Source of the DNA: Desarmillaria ectypa
Taxonomy: Eukaryota > Basidiomycota > Agaricomycetes > Agaricales > Physalacriaceae
Assembly: GCA_030407005.1 (NCBI GenBank)
Contig: JAUDYN010000002.1
Coordinates: 1,488,001 to 1,552,000 of the forward strand
DNA: 64,000 bases
Direction: 5' to 3'
Positions 45,664-59,124 of this stretch are shown here, piece after piece (position 1 is the first letter of the stretch; every line of letters starts with the position of its first letter). Under the pieces are notes generated by a model. It saw nothing but the letters and a program-made list of their open reading frames with translations. It had not been told where the DNA came from and searched no databases. A program made the position numbers and the translations under genes.

Positions 45664-48538
45664 ATGGACCGTCTTGTTAAGGAATGGTTGCGAATGGACA
45701 AGGTAACTTGTTTGCCTTTTGTACTGAAGAGATACGACTGAATTTCTATCCAGAACGAAGCTACTCGAAGTGAGATCCAGAAGCTATGGGAGACAGGCAA
45801 CGAGGAAGAATTGGAGAAAAGAATGAGGCTGGTAATAAGCATGCACTCATTAATCCGAGTTGACCATCGGTTCCCAGGAAACGAATAGAGTTTGGAACAG
45901 CAGGCGCGAATTTGAATCTTCAGAATCGGTAGACATTCGAGCTTACTATTCACTGCAAAGGTCTACGAGGAAGAATGGAGGCAGGGTGGTCCCGGATGAA
46001 CGGTAAGATGGACCCTCTTACACTGGCTCGCAATCCACAAAATCGAGATCTATTTTAGACCTTATTATCATTCAAGTATCTCAGGTGCTTTTCGTTGATG
46101 ACTTCTCCATGCTTCTTATAACAATCCGTCCAAGGGATTGTGCCAATACGTTCTTTCTCATGTCAAGGATGCCGCTTCGCGGGGTGTTGTTATAGGGCAT
46201 GACCACCGTCACAATTCAGAGCATTGGGCACAGTTGACAGCAGCTGCTTTCCTAGCCAGCGACCTTAAAGTTTACCTTCACCGAGGTTTGGTTCACACCC
46301 CAATGTAAGGCCAGGTCTTATCTATTCTACGAAGAGTGCTTACGGCAATTTCGCTACAGGGTGCCTTTCAGTGTCAAGAAGTTGAATGCTGCTTGTGGTG
46401 TCATGATCACTGGTACACACTTTATCAATGATCTCGTAACTCGACTCATAAAATTCCAGCCAGCCACAATCCAAAGGTTCAGTGACATCATTCTGTCTAC
46501 CTCAAGAATGGCTCAATATGTAAACTGAATAGCAAGATAATGGATACAAGGTCTCTGATTCGCCGTTGATGAACGAAACAACTTTTGATGACCTTCATTA
46601 CAGGTGTACTGGGAGAATGCGGTGCAGGTTCGTTCTGACGCATCATTCCTGCTATAATTCAAACGAAAGGTAGATTATTGCACCTCACGACGTTGGGATA
46701 TCCGAATCCATCAAGGCCAATCTCGAACCTAAGATGTGGGATGTTGCGAGCGTCACTTCTTCTGCGCTCTGCCTCGACAAAACGGCCGAGATGAAAGATG
46801 CCTACTTTGAAAGTTTGACTCCTCAGAAAATCTCACTGTCAGTATCTTCTGTATCTTTACGGCGCAAAGGCAATTAATAAGAAGCCTTCACTTCCAGCTC
46901 TGAGGGCGCCGCTTTTTCCGTGCGTTTCGTGAACACATCAATGCATGGGGTCAGTGAACCATTTGTGTCGAGGGCATTTAAATTGTTTGGCCTTGTTCCA
47001 CCGACCCATGTGCCAGAGCAACAAGTTCCGGACCCAGATTTTCCTACTGTGGCATTCCCGAATCCTGAAGAAGAAGGTGAGTACCTCATACGTTCTAGAC
47101 GTGATACTTATGGTTTATGTCTCGTATAGGAGCATTGGTGAGCTGGCCTGCTGTCTATCATACTTCGTTTCCGATCCTTTTCAGGATCTGGCGATGAAAA
47201 CGGCTGACAAGAATAATATCAATTATGTTCTTGCTCAAGATCCCGTAAGCTCACTGTCGTTAACTCCAGTATTGAAAATGTTTACTGGGAATTCGCCAGG
47301 ATTCTGATCGCTTTGCTGCAGCAGAACGACAGTAAGAGCCTTGCCTCGTCCATGCTTGTATTGTGCTCATTATGCTCTGTATTGAGACCAACGGGAGAAT
47401 GGATTGCTTTTACTGGTGATCAACTAGGAGTTCTTTTCGCTGCTCGTATACTGGAGACATACCGCAATAACGGAAAACCCCTTGACAAGCTAGCAATGGT
47501 CGCATCGACGGTGAGCTCTAAGATGGTCGAAGCTATGGGCAATGTCGAAGGGTTTAAATTTGTGGAATGTCTCACTGGTAAGTTGGGACTATGAACAGAG
47601 CGAACTTTTCATTCTTACAGAGATATGAGGTTTCAAATACATCGGCAACGTAGCATTGAATCTCGTACAACAAGGCTATGAAGTGCCTTTTGGTTATGAG
47701 GAAGCTATCGGATATATGTTTGGCCCCGACATTAGGGACAAGGATGGGGTTGCAGCAACACTGGTGTTCGCTCAGCTGGTAGAGTCCCTCGCTGCCCGCC
47801 GAAAGAAGGTTAATCAATATCTCAATGATCTGTACAAGAAGTAAGTCTTCTATATGCCTCCTATTTGCCTCCCTGATATTGATCCTTTGTAGATATGGCC
47901 ATTTTGCGGTACGAAAATCATATTCCTTGAAAGTCGTGGTAAACCTGAATTATTTCCAGACCAATAATAGCTATTTTATATGCAGCGATAGTCTCACAAT
48001 CGACTCCATATTTGGTCACCTGCGTAATTTCCGGGTAAGTGTCCGATATTCTTGAGAATAACCGATTCACTTCACGCTCATAAATAGGAAACTGCTTCCA
48101 ATTCATCCAATTATCCTACGGAAATAGCAGGCTTGTCTGTAACCAGGGTTGTAGATTTGACAACTGGGTATGATAGCGCAAATCCTCCAACATTTAAGCC
48201 CTCTCTTCCGATTTCCTCTGGACATATGGTACAGTTCAGAGCAGAGGACAAAGAAAAAGGTGTCAAGATTGCATTGACCATCCGGTACATCCCTCGATAT
48301 TCTTGGCTATTCGTAGGCGCTAACATGTTCATAGGACGAGCGGAACCGAACCCAAGGTATGCTCCTTTCATATGACATATATCATAAGCAGTGACATGCT
48401 TCATTTTAACAGATCAAGTACTATTTAGAAGGAAACGGGTATGATCGTGAAATAGTGGTATCCACTTTGAGACAGGTAGTCGACGAGTTAGGCGACAAGT
48501 GGCTGGAAGCCAAAAGCCACAACCTAGGTCGCCCTTGA
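45664..48538 (+). CDS. Phosphoglucomutase/phosphopentomutase (Pgm2/Prm15-type)
   Basis: This enzyme moves phosphate between C1 and C5/C6 of ribose or glucose, linking nucleoside salvage to the pentose phosphate pathway. The start MDRLVKEWLRMDK joins to NEATRSEIQKLWETGNEEEL. The block RIEFGTAGLRGRMEAGWSRM is rebuilt across a 26-nt exon (45878-45903). SRGVVIGHDHRHNSEHWAQL, the phosphoserine loop GVMITASHNPK, DNGYKVYWENAVQIIAPHD, the metal loop DPDSDRF, IAFTGDQLGVLFAARIL, VPFGYEEAIGYMFGPDIRD and the phosphate-binding ALTIRTSGTEPK follow. About 17 short introns are present. Both introns around the 26-nt exon need GC donors (45828-45877 and 45904-45960). All catalytic elements are intact, so it is probably functional. 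Confidence 0.88.
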
Positions 48539-48789
48539 AAGTTTTGATTACATCCTTTGTTCACACTTAATGTGTGAATCATACAATAAAGTGTCATGAA
48601 GAGAATGATGCCCAGATTATAGATTGCAAGAACAGTGCGACGATTATGCAGAACATGTTAACAAACGAAGTAGATGAGAATATGGCAACACAAGGGTATG
48701 AAGGGAAAGCCAGCTTAGTGTTTAGTATGATTTTATCTAAGAAAGCGTAGTAATAATCTCCGCATCGTGAACAGAAAGAAAATAAGAAG
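48539..48789. other. Convergent 3' region, mutase and DYRK genes
   Basis: 251 bp of AT-rich sequence (AATAAA-like motifs near 48585 and 48780) between two stop codons. No gene is seen. Confidence 0.4.
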
Positions 48790-51700
48790 TTATTTGGCAG
48801 TAGCGGTCTTAGAATGACGAGTCAGCAAGGAAATGAAAAGAAAAGTGACCCGATCAACTTACAGCATATCCATTGAGAGTACGACTCGAATGGTAAGATG
48901 AAAGACTCTGTGGCTGAGAAGCTCGATATGATCTTGAAGTACCGAGCGTCGAGGCATGGGAAGAGCTACTCGGTGTGGGCGGTGCGGCGTTGCTGCCAGT
49001 AGTTCGTGACGATCGTGCAGTGAGAGGTGTCGGCGCACTAATGAGAGACTTCTTGGGAGTTTCTGTCGTGTCCTTCCGACGGCCGCTGAGACTTGGTGTA
49101 GACATTGTACTCTTTGAAGTTGATGTTAGTACTTTGGGTCGTCGACCTCCAGTAACGAAAGGATGTCGTAAAGCTGCAGCTGGTTTGATACGCCGCTCGG
49201 GGTCCCAAACAAGACATTTGGAGATGAAGTCGACGAAATCGTCATCATTGCACCGTAGCACTTGAGCCAGAGCTTTTGATCCCGGTCTACGGCGGCGTCC
49301 CTTGGAATTGACAACCAGGCGAGGCGCACCGCTCGGATCTATTGGTCACCAGGTTAACAAGTACAGATATCGAAAGACCGATCGACTGACCAAAGAAAAG
49401 CTTTTTACGAGAGCTCTTATTGACAAAATCTTTATCCGGGACGCCAAGCACTTCCATAATACAAGATAGTTGTTCTTGTTCATTCTCGCCTGGGAAGATA
49501 GGAAACCCGGTATACAGTTCAGCGAGAATGCACCCCAGACTCCACATATCGATAGCCATATGATAGTTCATACCAAGAATCACCTCTGGTGACCGATAGA
49601 ACCGGCTCTGAATGTACGTATAAACTGAGAAGCGAATTGAGTAACTCACTACGTGTACGAAAAGGATGCTTACTTTTCTCAGTTTCAAAGCAACTACTTC
49701 CAAAGTCGATTACTTTGATACCACTCTTGGCAGGATGGCGCAGTAGGACATTCTGGCATTCATACATCAGTCAACAGTTGATAAAGCGGATAGAAACGGC
49801 GCTCGCCTCGGGCTTCAAGTCGCAATGGACGATGCGATGATGTCGCATGAGTGACAAAGACATCAGCATTTGACTTGTAAAACGTCGAATCAATGCCGTA
49901 GTGAAGCCCACGAAACCATTTGCCTTGATCAGCTCGTAAAGATTTATACTCAAGAGTTCCATCGCAATACACAAATGATTGCGGAAATAGAAGTGTTCAG
50001 TCATTTTAATGACATGATGTTTCTCGTCCTCATCCTGTTTCAGAAGGATGAGTTCTCTGACATGAACAATCACGAAGAAGACGTACCCATTTACGAAGGT
50101 TGTCCAAGATCTTGATCTCGACCAGTGCCTGGTGGTGAAACCGTTTCTTGTTCCGGATGATCTTGATCGCGACCGACTCGCCAGAACAGTGATCGCGACA
50201 GTGAAGCACCTGTCCAAAAGAACCTTTCCCCAACGTGTCGATAACTTCGTACCGGTATGCCAAATGATCATGATTGACGACCTGGTAGTCGCCCCGCTCG
50301 TCGTCGTAGCCATAATTGTTAGAAGAGTTGTCAGGAGATGCCATTTTCTTTTTACTTCGTGCACCGATACAGTAGACGGAAGGGAAATCCAGGATCTCTT
50401 TGCGCTCATAATCAGAAAGATATTGGTTTTGAGACCCTTTAATAACGGCTAAAAGTCAAAGGATGTTAGTCGAAACCCGAAACCGAACACACGGAGATAC
50501 ACACATGACGGAGAAGATGGCTTTCCTGGAGGTAAAGGTTCTGGAAAGCGAAGCAATTCGTCCAATTCTTCCTGCGTCGCACCATTAGCTATCTTCTTCG
50601 CTTGCTGTCGCTTGATGTAATGCATCATTTCCTCGTCCCCAAGAAGCTCCTCCTCATCGACAGAACTAGGTGCCGGAGAGGGTGTAGATAGCGACTGCCG
50701 ACTCGATGATGCGGAGGCTATGGCCTGATGTATGTTGTGCGTGCTTGTACTATTCGAGGATCGGGCAGTGGGCAGTGAGATCTTCGGACTGAGAAGCTTG
50801 AGGCCTTTAGAAGGAGAGAGCGCAGAGAACCGGTGATGATGGTGAGACGTTGATGCATCCGTTGCAGCTGCAGCTACAGATGTTGAGAGGGATGCCACAG
50901 ATGACGTAGACGATTTCCGAAGTCCAGTAAATGATATCGAGTCACGATTACTCTTGCGCGGGAGGATACCAGAGGTCGATGACGCATTTCCAGACAGTTG
51001 ACGAGGTACGCGAGACGCTGACAGTGTGGAAGGGGATGATCTGATACCCTTTGTCGTTGAACCGGCCACTGTCTTAGCTCCCGGTGTACTATCCATTACA
51101 CCAAATTCGTTCAGCTCCGTTGGGGAGGGGTTAGCGGAGGTGGGGGTCGCATTAACCGTCATACTCGTCCGTCGGTTAGATAGCGTCAATGAGCCCTTTA
51201 AAGGTGGCGACGGAGCTGCTGAGGTTCGGCTGGATATGCGAGGGATCTTCGTCGGTGTCTCCTTGGGATGTCCCAATATTGAGTTCGTCAATGCAGATGA
51301 AGCAGGCTCTTTCGAATCCTTCGACACATTCCCCACGGAAGGCGATCCTGCAATCGTAGGTAGCTGATTTCGGCTGCGAAGCGACGCATCAGACTGCTTC
51401 TGCATAGAGCTCATGGTTTGAGCAGTCACTCGAGACGAAGTTCCACGAGCCGGCGTCGACATTGAAGACGAGGAAGCCTTCAGTCGTGCGACGCGCTGGG
51501 CTGTTGCGGGCTCTAGCGCTGACATTTGCATTGGAGGCAAATTTACCGGTGACTTTGGTTTCCGGGGATCCGTAGAGGAAACTGTCTAGTAGCAGCCATA
51601 AGGTCATCACAGAATCGAACGATGGAGAAATTTCACGTACCTTACCCCGCTTCCTACCCATGAGCACCGAGATCCTACTCTCACTCCGTTCCTTGTCTTC

Positions 51701-54700
51701 CTTCTTCTTCTCTAACCGCGCCTTCTCCGAATCCTTTCTCGGTGAATCCTTTACGGACTCTCTCGAGTCGCTGTGGAGACTCTTCCTTGAACTTGACCCT
51801 TTCAGTAATGAAGGAAGACCTAAACTCAACATAGATGACTTCTTATGAGCAGAGGTTGATGGAGGGTTGTAGTCAAAACCTGGAGAAGTACTCTGCTTGC
51901 GAGTCGGCATTATAGTAGAATTTCCTGGGAGCGTCGGAGACGAGGGCGTCACGATACTCGATGGGGGCAACTGCATTGACTGAGACGATGACCTACGGAA
52001 GAAGGGGATAGAAGAAGGTGTGAGTCGCTTGGATTGACCGCGTCGAACGGAAGAGGAAGGGCTCAATGGCGCTTGTGGTGCGGCCAATGCAAATGTATGG
52101 CTCGTGCTAGCGCTGGAATCTGTGCCCGACCGGCTTGGAACAGCGCCCCGTTCGGGAGTCTTGGGCAAGGGGACTGGTGCTGGTGTACGCACAGATCCTA
52201 TAGATGACAAGGAGGCGAGGGACGAGGCGGAAGCCATCGCGTCCGGTTGCGTAGGAGACCAAGGGGCACTGGGAGGTACAGACTGCGACAACGCCTGATC
52301 TTTAGAAGTGGATCTGCGTATCTGCTGACCGAAAGTGACCGCTCGAGGACTGAGCGGGAAGCCGCTCGATCTATGACTCGAGGAAGAAGGCGACCCCGAC
52401 ATGAGGTTCAGCGCATTAGAGAAACTCCATTTCTTGGATGGCGTCTTGTGAACAACGGGGGTCGACTCGGGAGCCGAGTTCACGGTGCTGCTCGTATATC
52501 CTGTTGAATTGTGCTGGCTCTGCCGCCGGACAGGGGACGCTTCTAATGAAGGATTCACGTTAGGTATCTCGAGGCGATCATTACCAGGGTGCTCATGGCT
52601 GATCCGTTTATCTTTGTCTTCCGGGATAGCTGAAGACGGGAAATTCACGCCGGCAGCTGTTGAAGGTGGTGACCTGTAAGTAGATAACAAATCTTTCGGC
52701 AAAGGTGGCACCGGAGGAACATTGGCATCATCTTGAGTATCACCATTTATGGCCAGTGACGCTACACGATCTTTGAGCGAAGTGGCGTCATTTGAATGTA
52801 CGCTGGAAATATCACTGCCTGCACTGTTTCTACGCGCCTTGCGCAAAGAAGTGGCTGAAACAGATGTCGCACTAGTGGCCGCAGACATCTGAGCAGAATC
52901 TCGTGAGCTGGTTGTCGGAGTGCTCCCATACGTGGTCGACGAAGCAGAGCCACGCTTGGGTGTGAAACTGGATCGGGCACTCCCAGTACCGTTCTTTTTA
53001 GGCGTCTTCTCCACAAGGTGGGGATAAGGAGGTTGCTGCTCGTCACTGCTGATGGCACTTCCAATGGGTTCGACATCAAGAAGGGAATCTTCCGGTGGAT
53101 GTAAGCCAAGGCCTAAAAGCTGACGCTGAGCGAGGTCTCTTTCTTTCGCAGTATTTGCTGTACGGTTGGGTTTGCCCTCTCCAACACCTTCCCATTGGTT
53201 GCCAGTCTTGGCCGGAGTCCCAGGTCGACTCCCAGGCCGACTGAGACTGAGGGGACGACCAAGGCTACCTACACTTGTCCTTGTCCGAGCACTGCGCCCA
53301 GATAGACCATCCAGCTTGCGTAACGCCTCAGCCGTAGCCTCATCATCCATACCCGACCATCCCTCCTGGGTCCCTCGAAGTAACGAATGAGCGACGTTGG
53401 CGGAGTTATGTGAGAGATGTGGCTCTCGCGTTGCATTCAGAGGCGGTGTATGTGGGCCGTTGCTACTCGCCTGCCGAAGAAACTGCTGGATCGACGAAGA
53501 GGACGGCGAAGGAGGCAGATGGGAAAAATCGGTTGTATGAACACGCCGCGGATGAACATCGGTATGGCTCGAAGATGACGAACTAGCAGAAGCTTGTCGC
53601 GTATGCTTCTCTTTCGCAGGAGGGGCACTCTTCATGCTGCTGCCAGTGGAAAGGCCGATACCTTCTCTTTTTCTAGTCTTTGATTCTCGTGTCGAACTCG
53701 AAATGCTCCCCGAATTGAGGCTGCGATGGCGACGAGTAGACGGTTTCTCCTCCTTAGCCTTGGACGACCCTGAAGCGCCGACATGCTTCGACACAAGAGA
53801 TCCCGTCTGATCCAGCTCAAACTCGTCTGAACTACGCTTCCTTGCTCTACGAACTGGAAGAGAAAATGCACTGGGAGGGGAACTAGACTCAGAGAGAGCT
53901 AACTCAGGCACTTGCGGTGAAATCTCGTCAGCGAAACTGGCACCAAACGTAGGCTTTGGAAGCTTTGGTGCTGGTGCAGCTGCTTTCCGAGGATATAAGA
54001 TCTCTTCACCTCCACTCTCCTCAGTTATTGACGGTCGTGCCCGGAGAAGACGAGAGACTGGCGCCGTATTGACAACCTGAGTGAATATGAGAAGACGTTG
54101 GGGAAGAGAAGATAGTGATAACGCACGTCTTCTTTTTCGGAAGACTCGCCATCTACGGCCTCAATTGTCCATGGGCTGTCCGGTACATCATCTTCTGTAG
54201 CATCCGCTGCCTCGACGACCTGGTAGGGCTCGTTTTCCAAGAGAGCCTCGGGAACAGAGATCTTTTCCTCGCTGCCACTGTAGCTGCGCGTCCATCGAGG
54301 AGTAGCGAGCTCTCCTACGCCAACCAAGCCTCGCCTATCGATATTGGCAGGATCCCTTGCAGGGGTGACAGGCTCTGTGATAGGTCTACTCTCGGGGGTA
54401 GCCCTCAGAGATGGTGCAATTGGCAAAGGAGGAGGATAAGGCGACTCTGAGCCGGATTGGAGACCAAAATAGTAAGGGTCTAGAGAGGAAGTTGTGGAAG
54501 TGGAACGAGACGCGGGGTAATCTGAATCCATCGGTGGTAGCTCCCGTGCTGGGGACACAAGCACGCTGGGCTAGGATAGATGTCAGGGTAGAAGCTAATG
54601 AAAGATGAGAAAGAAAGAGCAAGAAAGAGACGAACCTGGACCGTGCGAGATGGATCGGCAAGAAACCCATCGTCGCGTTCATCGCGATTGACAACGTCAC

Positions 54701-54800
54701 TGGACAATGGACTGGATCCGGTGTGTATCTCTAGTGTTGGAGGACGCTCCCTTCTCCTGAAGCTGACGTTTAGGGCCACCGGAGATGGCGGTGTCGACAT
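48790..54800 (-). CDS. DYRK-family protein kinase (Pom1-like) with a very long disordered N-terminal region
   Basis: The start [20 protein letters not shown] opens well over 1,000 residues rich in Ser, Thr and Pro with basic patches. The DYRK homology box follows ([30 protein letters not shown]), then the kinase domain: [84 protein letters not shown], and the DYRK activation loop [19 protein letters not shown] with the autophosphorylated tyrosine. [20 protein letters not shown] and [20 protein letters not shown] follow. The C-terminal tail is again Ser/Thr-rich. The last exon (TATAK, stop at 48790) is inferred from a GTAAGT...AAG intron; otherwise the stop is at 48854. Fungal DYRKs of this type control cell polarity and size. 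Confidence 0.85.
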
Positions 54801-55482
54801 GGAGGACGAACGAAAGAGAACGAAAGAGAGATAAGAAGGAAAAGGAAGGACGAAAATGCAAGGCTGACCGCTGGTCACGAGGAAGCAGCCCCAGCTGCTC
54901 GACACTGAGAATGACGGTGACGGGCTGAGGTTGCTGTTAAGAGTCCGTGCGCTCGTCGTCGTTCACCGCATGTCCTGGGTTTGTCCTTGCTTGTCAATAG
55001 CATCAGAGGCCGGCGATTGTGGGTATAAAAATATATGATTGATTTTGGTGTATTTCATTTCTTTTGTAACATTATTAGTAGATTTTTTTAAATATAAATT
55101 ATGGAAAGAGACTGTGAAGCGAAGAACAGAACTGCCACGTCAGTAAGGGCGAAAGTAATTCAGGGTGAGTTACAGCTGCTGGTATGCTGTATTTGTATGT
55201 GATAATTTGGAACTAGACCTCGTGTACTAACGGTATTAGGGCACACGGCGAGGATAAATGCAAAACACCGGCATTTTTTGGTGGTACGTAGAGCACGAAG
55301 GGATTCACGGTTTGCTGCTTGTTATAGGCATGCATGTACATACAGTCCCTGTCATGTGGCTTACCCAACAGTTGGGGCCGGCGAACAACCATTACAGGCT
55401 TTACTCATTACTTCCATTATATCGCCTTGCTTTGTCCTTGCTTCCCTTCAGCGCGCGTCAACGCGCAGTCTGTACAGTTTCC
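54801..55482. other. Divergent promoter region, DYRK and Zn2Cys6 genes
   Basis: 682 bp. Bases 55060-55105 are nearly all A/T and probably nucleosome-poor. The last 60 bp before 55483 look like a 5' UTR. No gene is supported. Confidence 0.4.
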
Positions 55483-56349
55483 ATGTCCTCAAATGACCCC
55501 GACCCGGACGATCTCCTCGATTCTCCCTCGACAACAGATTCCCTTTCTCCCCATATAGCGATACATCCTCTGACCTACCCGTCTATGTCTCTCCACATGT
55601 ATCCCTATCCCCAGGGCCTCGTTCCTACTCAGCCTCTCCGCTTGAAGCGTCGTCAAGTCAAGAATGCTTGCACTAATTGCCAGAAAGCCTGCAAAAAGTG
55701 CGACGACGCCAGGCCCTGCCTTCGTTGTGTCAAGTACGGCGTCTCCGAGGAGTGCGTTGATTCCCAACGCAAAGAACGAAGGAAGGGGATTAAGCGAGGT
55801 CCCTACAAGAAGCGCGATGGAAAAGGTGTGTACAGCTCTCTTGAAGCCGCTCTCTCCGTCGCAAGTGATAACAATTGACCTGGAGATCGCGCAGGCAATG
55901 CCTCTGACCAGGTCGACGACCCTCAAGGCTTGCCTATCAATGGAGTTCCGGTCCAACCCTCCGGTCCTCCCCCTACTGCTCCCTACATGAGTCCAGTAGG
56001 TTATCCCCCGGGTTACTATGGGCAATACCAGCCGCCTCTTGGGAAACCAGGCGAAGCGCCTCCTTTCTATCCCCAGTTTTTCATCACCTCTGTTCCACCA
56101 CCGCCCCCGTCGTTGCAGCACAACCAGGAGGGCGACACTCAGTCTTATCCCCCTCAATCTCCCCCCCACCAGTTCTATTCGACCACCTTCCTTGCTCCGT
56201 ATGCCCAACCATATCCGCCATATGTCGTAGCCAGGCCAGACGCTCAGGTCCAGATGCCCACGGCGCCTTATACATATCCGTCGCCCGTGTATGGGAAGCA
56301 GCCGGTCGAAATGGGTATCGCCGGTGATCACAATGGAGTCGACAAGTAA
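55483..56349 (+). CDS. Zn2Cys6 zinc-cluster transcription regulator
   Basis: Two exons; the intron starts GTGTGT after RGPYKKRDGK. The N-terminal part (MSSNDPDPDDLLDSPSTTDS) is acidic and Ser-rich. The binuclear zinc cluster reads NACTNCQKACKKCDDARPCL, RCVKYGVSEEC, spacing C-x2-C-x6-C-x5-C-x2-C-x8-C, with one extra Cys in the first loop. A strongly basic stretch follows (RKERRKGIKRGPYKKRD). The rest is Pro/Tyr/Gln-rich, with repeated PYxxP-like motifs (PPGYYGQYQPPLGKPGEAPP), and resembles a transactivation region. The fungal-specific middle homology domain is absent, so the protein is short (about 265 residues). The DNA target is unknown. Confidence 0.85.
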
Positions 56350-59124
56350 TTCTGTGGATATGATTCTTTTCTTGCTCTTCTTGAACATGTTTTGTATCTA
56401 TCTCTACGTACACTCCTTGCTCGCTATATTTGCTTAATATTCAATGCTTCCCTGCTTGTACATTCTAGCTACACCGTGTATACATCCTTCCAAAGCCAAT
56501 AATTAGTAGCCATGTTCTCTCCTTTATTGAATAGCACCATCATGATGCCGATATGCTTCATGGAGCGTGAAAATTTCCGTGTTAGTCACGTACTCTTCAC
56601 GAGAAAGGCGTTCACATGTACATCTCCCCCGACGTGTATTTTGGTTGAACGCGAAAAAAAATTCGATCGTAACGATCGCGTCGCGCAGAAAAAGAACCGC
56701 CACCCTGGACACGCTAGGTATGGAAAAAGTCGAAAGAGACTGGGCAATCGGGAAAGAGGATAATGGAGCTCCGATTTCAATGTCCACAACTCATTGCCAA
56801 ACTGGGGAGGGGTCCAGTGCAGCACGGCGGGCCACGGTCGCCAATATGTCAGGATTATTCAAGGGTTTGTACGGTTTTCATTCAGCATGCGAAGGAATGG
56901 GGGTATGAACGGAGCGGACCGGTGTCACGTACGTTTGCCTGTCATCGTCAGGCTGGGTCGGAACCTCCACCGAGCAGATTGGTAGACCCTAGCTCAAATG
57001 GACGAACAATGCACCATTCTTGCGTGGGGGCAGACAACAAGGCAGGAACACACTCGTGTTCGGTGTTTGGTGGGTTGCGCAGCATCAGCTGGTCCAGGGA
57101 GTTCGATGGAATGTCGGGAACAATTGTACATGTTGATTCATGAAGAATTTCTCGCTGACAGCGTGAAATGCTGGAATTTAGGAATCCTGCACGAAACTGC
57201 AGGGAAACCCTTACAACGAGGGACATAATCTCCCGTCCACACGTCATCTTGAGCGTAACGGTGTTTCCCGGGGGTCCTGAGAGACAGATGCTCTGCGATA
57301 ACATCATAAATCTTCTAAACGCCACGCTTCGAGGTTATTGGAACCAGATTCGCGTATTTCAGGAGTTTAACAGGTTCTGCTTCGTCCTATCAGCTCTTTC
57401 CTGCGGTCTAAGGCTTCTAGAGTTGCTATCAGTTATGAATTGGATGCTATATCGAAGAGCGAGCACAGCGGGATCACTATTAGCACGGGCCCGCTGTAAG
57501 ATGGAGTGGCGAAAAGGAGGAGGCGAAAAGAAGGGCTCTAGTCGCGAAATGACCTCCTCAAGCTGGTCGGGACCTGGTGATCTGTACGCTCTGTGAAGGT
57601 GAAGGGGATGGATCTTCCCCCCACCGACATGTCACCCAAAGGGTCGTCGGGATGAAACTAGTGCTAGTGGAGGATGTCAATGTTTTAGCGTCCGTTTCGC
57701 GTCCTTGTTGGCTTCTCTTACGCAGTGCCCGAACTGTAATGCAATTCGAGACAGCAGGATGGTAAATGGCACTTGTGCCCCGGACGGACATCACTCGGGC
57801 CCCCAGAGATCTACCGTCAAAAGGTGCTATGTAGACGTCTGATGGGGATTATGACGCTGCGGGTATCATGCCTGGAGGACGGCGAACTCTGGAAATGACC
57901 GTCGAGCTGAGAGGCCAGGTTGTCTTGATGACCTTGTTCGTAGTGATTTGGAAGACTGGCCTGAGAGACTAGGTTTCAGTCTTCATTGGCAGATGTTCGA
58001 GCTCTCTTGAGCTAGCGTCTTCACATGTTCTATCGGAAAGCTGGAGGTCCTGGCACCTGCAGAGTTCTGGAAGTGTGCAGGACGCTATCGAGGAAGAATG
58101 AGACTGACAGATTGCCGCAGTAAGTTTCGACGGTCAAGATCGCCCATGGCTCCCAGCGTCATTGCTCCAGGTGCGCCAAGTTTCTTGCTATTGCCGCATA
58201 GACACTGAGAGGCCGTCGCAGTCGCCGCTCATGTTGTCCTGGCTGCCAACGGAAATTGGTGTTATTTTTGATCTCTTATGGAGCTAAATGAAGCATACCA
58301 GTCATGTTTTTCTCTTGACGGGTTGACACTGGGCTGTCCTGGGTGCAGCGTGCAATGATGTGGAGCGATAGGAGAGGGCACTATCCTTGCTGACTGTGTT
58401 CTATGGTATGGTTCAGCTGGTCCGTCGAAAGCGAAGGCCGCAATATGGATCGGCTGATGATTCGCTGGCATGAAGAAGACGATGGGGGAGAGGGAAGCCC
58501 GGAACACAGCGGAAGATTTGGTGAAGCCACTGAACCAGCTGGTTTCAAATTGAACCTCGTGCCTCTCTGGTCTCAGCCAATTTCCTGGCTCGCAGCTTGC
58601 CTCCCGTGGTCCTTCAGTTGACCGCGTCCAGCTAGCGCAGTGCTGTCTGTACACTGTGACCTTTCATATTGGCTTCGACTGATGGTACAGGCTGTCTTCA
58701 TGCAATGAGCGGCAATGTCGCCACAGAGTATCATGTTTGTCACAGAAGCAAACCTCCTTTAATACTTACGACCGACATGTACCGCCCGGGAACAGCCAGC
58801 TACAAAGCCCGCTTACAGGCAAGCTCTTAGCCAGCTTGGGATCCAAATGGAGCGGTAGCCTGATGGACGCTGGCAAGGCAGGCTAATCGGACCTTGCTCA
58901 CCGCTGTAGTTTCATCGTTTTAACTAAACGCCGAATCTACCCGCTCCTGCTGCCCAGTAGAGTACGAAATGACGTCGTTCGTACTGTCTTGCCTCCTTAA
59001 CTCTAATCGACATGCCATCATACTGATCCTAGGCCCCAAGCTCCACAAGTATACTGGCCTTATCGCCTCGCCTTAGGATTATCGAGCTCACCATTGCGAG
59101 GCATCCCTCGCCAGCACTCTGTTC
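56350..59124. other. 2.8-kb gene-poor stretch with orphan frames
   Basis: ATG-initiated frames at 56763-57143 and 57168-57596 (both +) have no recognisable motif and a mixed composition. 57600-59100 has no credible coding frame. An inverted repeat (GTACGAA/TTCGTAC, 9-nt loop containing TGACGTC) lies at 58962-58984. I see no transposon termini. It could be a decayed element, a long noncoding region or a lineage-specific gene missed by eye. Confidence 0.35.
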
